From CAWDXG01 sp963822115 (GTDB lineage: Bacteria; Myxococcota_A; Polyangia; Polyangiales; Polyangiaceae), in contig CAWGGM010000004.1 of the NCBI GenBank assembly GCA_963822115.1, positions 1 to 64,000 on the forward strand: a stretch of DNA of 64,000 nucleotides, read 5' to 3'. Of the stretch, positions 59,971 to 64,000 are shown piece after piece. Below the pieces are notes generated by a model. The model was not told where the DNA came from. It did no database searches and saw only the letters and a list, made by a program, of their open reading frames with translations. The position numbers and the translations under genes were made by a program. Every line of letters starts with the position of its first letter. Position 1 is the first letter of the stretch.

Positions 59971-60004
59971 AAACCGTGCGTGCGGATTTCCCGCACACGG
60001 CTTA
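59971..60004 (-). ncRNA. Group II intron domain V
   Basis: Minus-strand hairpin: AGCCGTGTGCGG - GAAA - TCCGCACGCACGGTTT. The AGC triad and GAAA tetraloop are present. Confidence 0.8.
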
Positions 60005-60028
60005 CCGGTGGTCTGTCGGCGTGCAGCA

Positions 60029-61396
60029 TTACGCGGCCTCCTGGTTCCAGAAGGGCTGCTCCGGGTAGCGGACGGTGCCACGCAGGCGGTAGAGGCCGAG
60101 GTTCTCGAAGTAGTCGCGCGTCCAGCCGTCCGCCTCGCCGGGGCGCAGGTGCCGCCCCTTGCGCTGGACGCGCAGGGTGCGGAGCCGGCGTACGACGTAG
60201 TCGTCGAGCTGGTTGAAACGCGTCGCGGCATTGCCCGTGCGGAAGTAGTTGCCCCAGCCCCGCAAGACGGGGTTCAGGTCGGCGATGACATCGCGGATAT
60301 CCGCGTGACACCGTGACCTCGGAGTCAGCTGCTTCACGCGCTGCCGGATGCGCTGCATGGAGCGCCGGCTCGGCCAGCGCTGCAGGAAATAGAGGCGTTT
60401 CCGCTTCTGTTCCCACAGCTTGCCGCTCAGGCGCTTGTGCAGGTGGCAGCCGAGGAAGTCGAAGCCCTGCTTGCCATCGTAGAGCTCCACCCGCCTCGTC
60501 TTGTCCGGGTGTAGCTCGAGACCGAGACGCTTCAGGATGACCCTGATACGCGCCTCCGCCAGCTCGCAATCCTTCCTGGTGCGGCACACCACCACGAAGT
60601 CGTCCGCGTAGCGCACCAGCGTCCCGAGCGGGCCGCTGTGGCGCGTCCACAGCACGTCGAGCACGTGCAGGTAGATGTTGGACAGCAAGGGCGAGATGAC
60701 CCCGCCCTGGGGTGTGCCCGCTATCGTCCGCGAGACGACGCCGTCCTCCATCACGCCTGCTTCGAGCCACTGCCTCAGCAGCTTGAGCACCCGCCGGTCC
60801 GAGATGCGCCGGGCCACCAGCTTCATCAGCTTGTCGTGGTCGATGCTCCCGAAGTAGTTGCGGATGTCGGCGTCGAGCACGTGATAGCCGCCCTTGGCCC
60901 CGAGCTTCCTCAGGGTCTCCAGCGCCATCGTCGCGCTCCGCTTCGGCCGGAAACCGTACGAGCACGGAAGGAAATCCGCCTCGAATACAGGCTCCAGCAG
61001 CAGCTTCGCCGCCATCTGCACTACCCGGTCCCGTACCGTCGGGATCCCAAGCGGCCGCTTATTCCCATCGGCCTTCGGTATGTACCGGCGGCGGACCACC
61101 TCCGCCCGGTACCTGCCTGCGCGTAGCACAGCGCCGGGTTCTTCAAGGAAGCGCTCGACTCCGTACTGCTCGACGTCGCGGATCGACTGGCCGTCGACTC
61201 CAGCGGCGCCGCGATTCCGTCTCACACGCTTCCACGCCTCCTGGAGGACGTCACGCCTCCAGATGTGATCGTACAGGGCGTGGAAGCGCCTACCCGGTGA
61301 CCGCTTGGCTGCGGCCCAGAGCTGCCGTTGCAGTTGTTGCACTTTGTCGCCCGGCCTACGGCCGTCGGGGTCGTTAGGTCCGGTCTTGCCGGCCAT
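60029..61396 (-). CDS. ltrA: Group II intron reverse transcriptase/maturase
   Basis: A 455-residue protein from ATG 61396 (an upstream in-frame extension exists but falls in intron RNA). Reverse transcriptase blocks: RRNRGAAGVDGQSIRDVEQY, YIPKADGNKRPLGIPTVRDR, CSYGFRPKRSATMALETLRK, GTPQGGVISPLLSNIYLHVL and the catalytic YADD at 263-266. The C-terminal maturase domain includes VIADLNPVLRGWGNYFRTGN and RPGEADGWTRDYFENLGLYR. No HNH endonuclease follows, so it is of the endonuclease-less type. Confidence 0.95.
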   Translation of the reverse strand: MAGKTGPNDPDGRRPGDKVQQLQRQLWAAAKRSPGRRFHALYDHIWRRDVLQEAWKRVRRNRGAAGVDGQSIRDVEQYGVERFLEEPGAVLRAGRYRAEVVRRRYIPKADGNKRPLGIPTVRDRVVQMAAKLLLEPVFEADFLPCSYGFRPKRSATMALETLRKLGAKGGYHVLDADIRNYFGSIDHDKLMKLVARRISDRRVLKLLRQWLEAGVMEDGVVSRTIAGTPQGGVISPLLSNIYLHVLDVLWTRHSGPLGTLVRYADDFVVVCRTRKDCELAEARIRVILKRLGLELHPDKTRRVELYDGKQGFDFLGCHLHKRLSGKLWEQKRKRLYFLQRWPSRRSMQRIRQRVKQLTPRSRCHADIRDVIADLNPVLRGWGNYFRTGNAATRFNQLDDYVVRRLRTLRVQRKGRHLRPGEADGWTRDYFENLGLYRLRGTVRYPEQPFWNQEAA

Positions 61397-62086
61397 TCCC
61401 TCGCGCGTACCTGCTCCGTCAGCATGACCACCGCAGGGACCCTTCCCTCCCGCCGCGTTGTTCTGCACGGCGTTCGTTCCCGTGGATTGCGCCACGGTCT
61501 CCGGTACTACGATCCCCTCGGACTCCCGCTGTGCGGCGCTCGACTTCGCCTTCGGCTTATACAAGCCACCTTGCCGTGACTGCGGCTGCACAGACGGGCC
61601 TCTCGTGTTCCGCACTTCTCCTTGCACACGTGCTGCGCCCCATACCCCGCCGGAATCGCCTGCGCGCTTCGGTACCAGCGCAGACGATGTTGCCTTCGCC
61701 GTGACATGAGCGGCTCGGCTTCCGGATTGTTCCTCTGTCGAGGCTGCAGGCTTCACTTCATGTTGCGGCCCGCGTGCTTGCTCCCCGCTGCACGGCTCTC
61801 GCCGCCTGACGGGCTTTCGACGCCCCGCTCGGGCACGGAGGTCTTCCTCCGATACCTGGGGCCTGCTACCCGGCGCACCGACGCCTACCGGGACGGGACT
61901 TCCACCCGCTGGAGAAGCGCAGCGAGCGGCGGACGCACCTTCCCCCGAAGGGTCCGGAACGTCCGTCGCGTCACGACGCACCATGTGCGTGAGCCTAGCA
62001 CTGCTCTCCCCCGCTCCACCCTGCCAGCGGCATGTGGGATTTTCAACCGATTGACGGCCGGCACTTCGCCTGGGAACCATCAAAGC

Positions 62087-62833
62087 ATGCGATCGAAGCT
62101 CCCGTTCCTCATGATGCTGGTCGGCGCGCTGATTTCCTGCAAGATGGTCGATGCCGTCAAGAAGCGGGTGATGGGGGCCGCGGCCCCGGCCAGTGCCACG
62201 GCCAGCGCGTCAGCGCCCGTGGCCTCGGCGTCGGCAGCAGCCGCGGCGACGCCTGCGGGCGGCAAGGTGGTGCCGGCACCGTCGGCGTGGAAGGTGGCCG
62301 ACCTCGCCGTCGGCCAGCATGCGACCTACCGCATCAAGCAGGCGAATGGCTCCGTGGCGACCGTCGAATACAAGATCGTCGGCAAGAAGGGAGACGCCTA
62401 CTGGATGGAGGTGGACAACCGCCGCACGGGCAAGCCCCCGGCGATGTTCCAGATCCTGATGTCGATCCCCAGCCGCACGACCACCAAGGGAGTCGATGTG
62501 AAGGGCATGCGCATCAAGGTGGGCGGGCGCGTGCAGGAATTCCACGGCGCGATGATGCGCGCCATCGAGAAGGGCACGAGCAAGTACCTGGATGCTCTGT
62601 CCGTCCCGAAGCTCGCGGGCAAACCCCAGCAGGACAAGACCGTCGCAGCCGGCAGCTTCAAGGGTTGCTACAAATGGCGGGCAACGTCGAAATTCGGAGG
62701 GCTGAAGTCAACCGGAACGCACTGGAGCCATCCAGCCGTGCCCATCATGGGGCTGGTCAAGAGCGAGCTGGAGGACGGCACGAGCGTCGAGTTGATCAGC
62801 TACGGCATGACCGGAGCCAAGGCGGGATTCTAG
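62087..62833 (+). CDS. Putative lipoprotein
   Basis: A 248-residue protein. MRSKLPFLMMLVGALISCK is the signal, with Ala/Pro/Ser-rich linker, then a globular domain (ATYRIKQANGSVATVEYKIV, GDAYWMEVDNRRTGKPPAMF, GCYKWRATSKFGG). ATG 62087. Its TAG overlaps the GTG of the next gene by one base, so they are translationally coupled. Function unknown. Confidence 0.75.
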   Translation: MRSKLPFLMMLVGALISCKMVDAVKKRVMGAAAPASATASASAPVASASAAAAATPAGGKVVPAPSAWKVADLAVGQHATYRIKQANGSVATVEYKIVGKKGDAYWMEVDNRRTGKPPAMFQILMSIPSRTTTKGVDVKGMRIKVGGRVQEFHGAMMRAIEKGTSKYLDALSVPKLAGKPQQDKTVAAGSFKGCYKWRATSKFGGLKSTGTHWSHPAVPIMGLVKSELEDGTSVELISYGMTGAKAGF

Positions 62834-64000
62834 TGCTGCGCCGGAGCCCCACCGCCCTTGCGCTGTCGGCGGGCCTGCTCGCCTGCGTTTCGTGCGGCGC
62901 GCCGCAGACGCACAGCGAGAGCCGCGCGGCGCGGACGGCGCCACCGGGCACGTCCGCGCCCATGCCGACCGCGTCGGAGCCAGCTCATGCGGCACCGACG
63001 GCTACCACGTCGGCGGCGCCCCAATCGGCAGCGGTGCCGGGTCCCACATCGAAGGCAGCGAAGCACCTGGTCGTCAGGACCGCACCGCTCGGCGCCGCGC
63101 ATGCGAAGACCACCTACAAGGTGAAGTACGCGCCGGAGGCCGTGGTGCTGGACCAGAACGTCGCGCGCGCGCTCAGCGCGAAGAAACCCGGGGAGCTGGA
63201 CTTCGACGCCCAAAAGCTCGGGGCGCGCGCGAGCAGGATCAAGCCGGGCAAGGTGCTGCTCGTCTACGGGAAGGCGCTGGCCCGCGTCGAAAGCGTCCAG
63301 CGTCGCAGCGGTCGGCTCGTCGTGCACACGAGCCCCGCTACGCTGGCCGACGCCATCGAGCAGGGAACCGTCGCCTGGGACGTGTCGCTGCCGCTCGATC
63401 GCGCGCACGTCACCGCGGCGCTGGCCCCCGCGGACCAAAGCCGTGCACTCGCGCGCCTCGACCGCAACGGGCGCTTCGCCAGCACGAGGCTCCGGTCCGA
63501 GGGCAACGCGTTTTCCAGCCCCGGCGTGCTGTCGCAAGGCCCGATAGACTGGGCGTTCCAGCGCGGCCCGATGACCTACAAGTTCCGCCTGGAGCCGAAG
63601 GGCAAGGCCGTCGACATCAAGATCGAAGCCATCAAGAAGCAGGGGCCAAAGGCAACGCTCGCGTACACCGCGCATGGGACCTTCGAGAACGTGCGAGGCA
63701 GGGCCCGCGCCGACTACGCCGATCACAAGCTGACCGATCTCGACTACGAGCAGCCGGAGCTGGTCGGGGACATCACGCTCTCCGTGGCGGCAGCCGGCTC
63801 GGGCCTCGGCAAGATCGACTTCCCGTTTCCGGGCGCGATGTTCGGCTATCTCGTGATGGTCGGACCGGTGCCGGTGAAGATCAGCGTGGGAGCCAAGCTG
63901 ATCGGCTCGATCACTGTGCCGGCCCGCGCTTCGGCTCGCGCCACGGCCAGATTCCGGTTCCGGAGCAGCAGCGGGTTTTCGTACGCCGGCAACAACGTCA
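62833..64000 (+). CDS. Putative lipoprotein, 3' end outside window
   Basis: GTG 62833 overlaps the upstream stop. LALSAGLLACVSC gives a lipoprotein signal; an Ala/Pro/Thr-rich linker follows, then a domain with HLVVRTAPLGAAHAKTTYKV, GKVLLVYGKALARVES and LGKIDFPFPGAMFGYLVMVG. The frame is open to 64000, ending SGFSYAGNNV. At least 389 residues. No family recognised. Confidence 0.75.
   Translation, partial: MLRRSPTALALSAGLLACVSCGAPQTHSESRAARTAPPGTSAPMPTASEPAHAAPTATTSAAPQSAAVPGPTSKAAKHLVVRTAPLGAAHAKTTYKVKYAPEAVVLDQNVARALSAKKPGELDFDAQKLGARASRIKPGKVLLVYGKALARVESVQRRSGRLVVHTSPATLADAIEQGTVAWDVSLPLDRAHVTAALAPADQSRALARLDRNGRFASTRLRSEGNAFSSPGVLSQGPIDWAFQRGPMTYKFRLEPKGKAVDIKIEAIKKQGPKATLAYTAHGTFENVRGRARADYADHKLTDLDYEQPELVGDITLSVAAAGSGLGKIDFPFPGAMFGYLVMVGPVPVKISVGAKLIGSITVPARASARATARFRFRSSSGFSYAGNNV

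Larger units (their letters stand above)
59912..61981 (-). mobile_element. Group II intron (full length, about 2.07 kb)
   Basis: On the minus strand the 5' end GTGCG at 61981 opens domain I, which contains the typical GGGTGGAAGTCCCG-like segment. The encoded protein (60029-61396) sits in domain IV. Domain V is AGCCGTGTGCGGGAAATCCG followed by CACGCACGGTTT (59971-60004), and a domain VI hairpin follows, ending near ATCTAC at 59912. Group II introns are self-splicing RNAs that retrohome through their own reverse transcriptase. Confidence 0.85.

Noticed and set aside
61396..62083. Long N-terminal extension of the intron protein
   Set aside because: The upstream in-frame region overlaps intron domain I-IV RNA and is not protein-like; the maturase starts at 61396.

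Overview
The window is high-GC DNA from a myxobacterium-like organism (Myxococcota, probably Polyangia). Support: very many lipoproteins with Gly/Ala-rich linkers, a MYXO-CTERM-like GCGC plus hydrophobic C-terminus (30923-33031), a eukaryote-like Ser/Thr kinase, histone-H1-like Lys/Ala tails, and degenerate beta-propeller and HNH gene remnants. No rRNA, tRNA or CRISPR array was recognised. Several genes carry one-base frameshifts (about 4120, 4170, 11820, 20100, 28012, 58977), so real decay and sequencing error must both be considered.

Layout. 0-4.5 kb: end of an antitoxin plus PIN toxin, fragments of an exonuclease-endonuclease-phosphatase (EEP) paralogue, a conserved unknown gene with a strong terminator, and a frameshifted EEP gene. 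4.5-7 kb: outer-membrane-like protein and lipoprotein operon. 7.3-10.1 kb: a four-gene radical SAM/SPASM operon whose third gene is a 169-residue protein with cysteine at almost every fifth residue. 10.2-16.8 kb: accessory island of small toxin-antitoxin-like modules (AbiEi; winged-helix plus nucleotidyltransferase-KTSC; truncated toxin plus XRE), a phosphatase, dispersed repeats and a 1-kb cassette flanked by 24-bp direct repeats. 16.8-18.8 kb: aldo/keto reductase and RsgA. 19-21.5 kb: HNH and beta-propeller remnants. 21.3-26.5 kb: small ORF plus XRE regulator, then a WYL regulator divergent from a PcfJ-like gene and followed by a dual-specificity-phosphatase/ADP-ribosylglycohydrolase fusion; an identical palindrome precedes both transcription units. 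26.5-39.6 kb: lipoproteins, PHP-type hydrolase, alpha/beta hydrolase, FG-GAP surface protein, luciferase-like oxidoreductase, CAP lipoprotein, Ser/Thr kinase, GNAT, RHH/H1-like protein, MsrA, membrane protein, hemerythrin. 39.7-45.1 kb: six-gene minus-strand membrane operon with DUF350, spermidine-synthase-like and gamma-glutamylcyclotransferase genes. 45.1-49.4 kb: LuxR-type HTH and a TetR / Baeyer-Villiger monooxygenase / DHA2 efflux locus with two matching operators. 49.6-59.9 kb: lipoproteins, metallophosphoesterase, SRPBCC protein, remnants, methyltransferase, DUF4139 protein. 59.9-62 kb: group II intron. 62-64 kb: two overlapping lipoprotein genes, the last cut by the window edge.

Most promising systems: the radical SAM / Cys-pentad operon (7.4-10.1 kb) and the WYL-palindrome regulon joining PcfJ-like and phosphatase-ARH proteins (22.3-26.5 kb). 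Both are inferred from sequence and family knowledge only.
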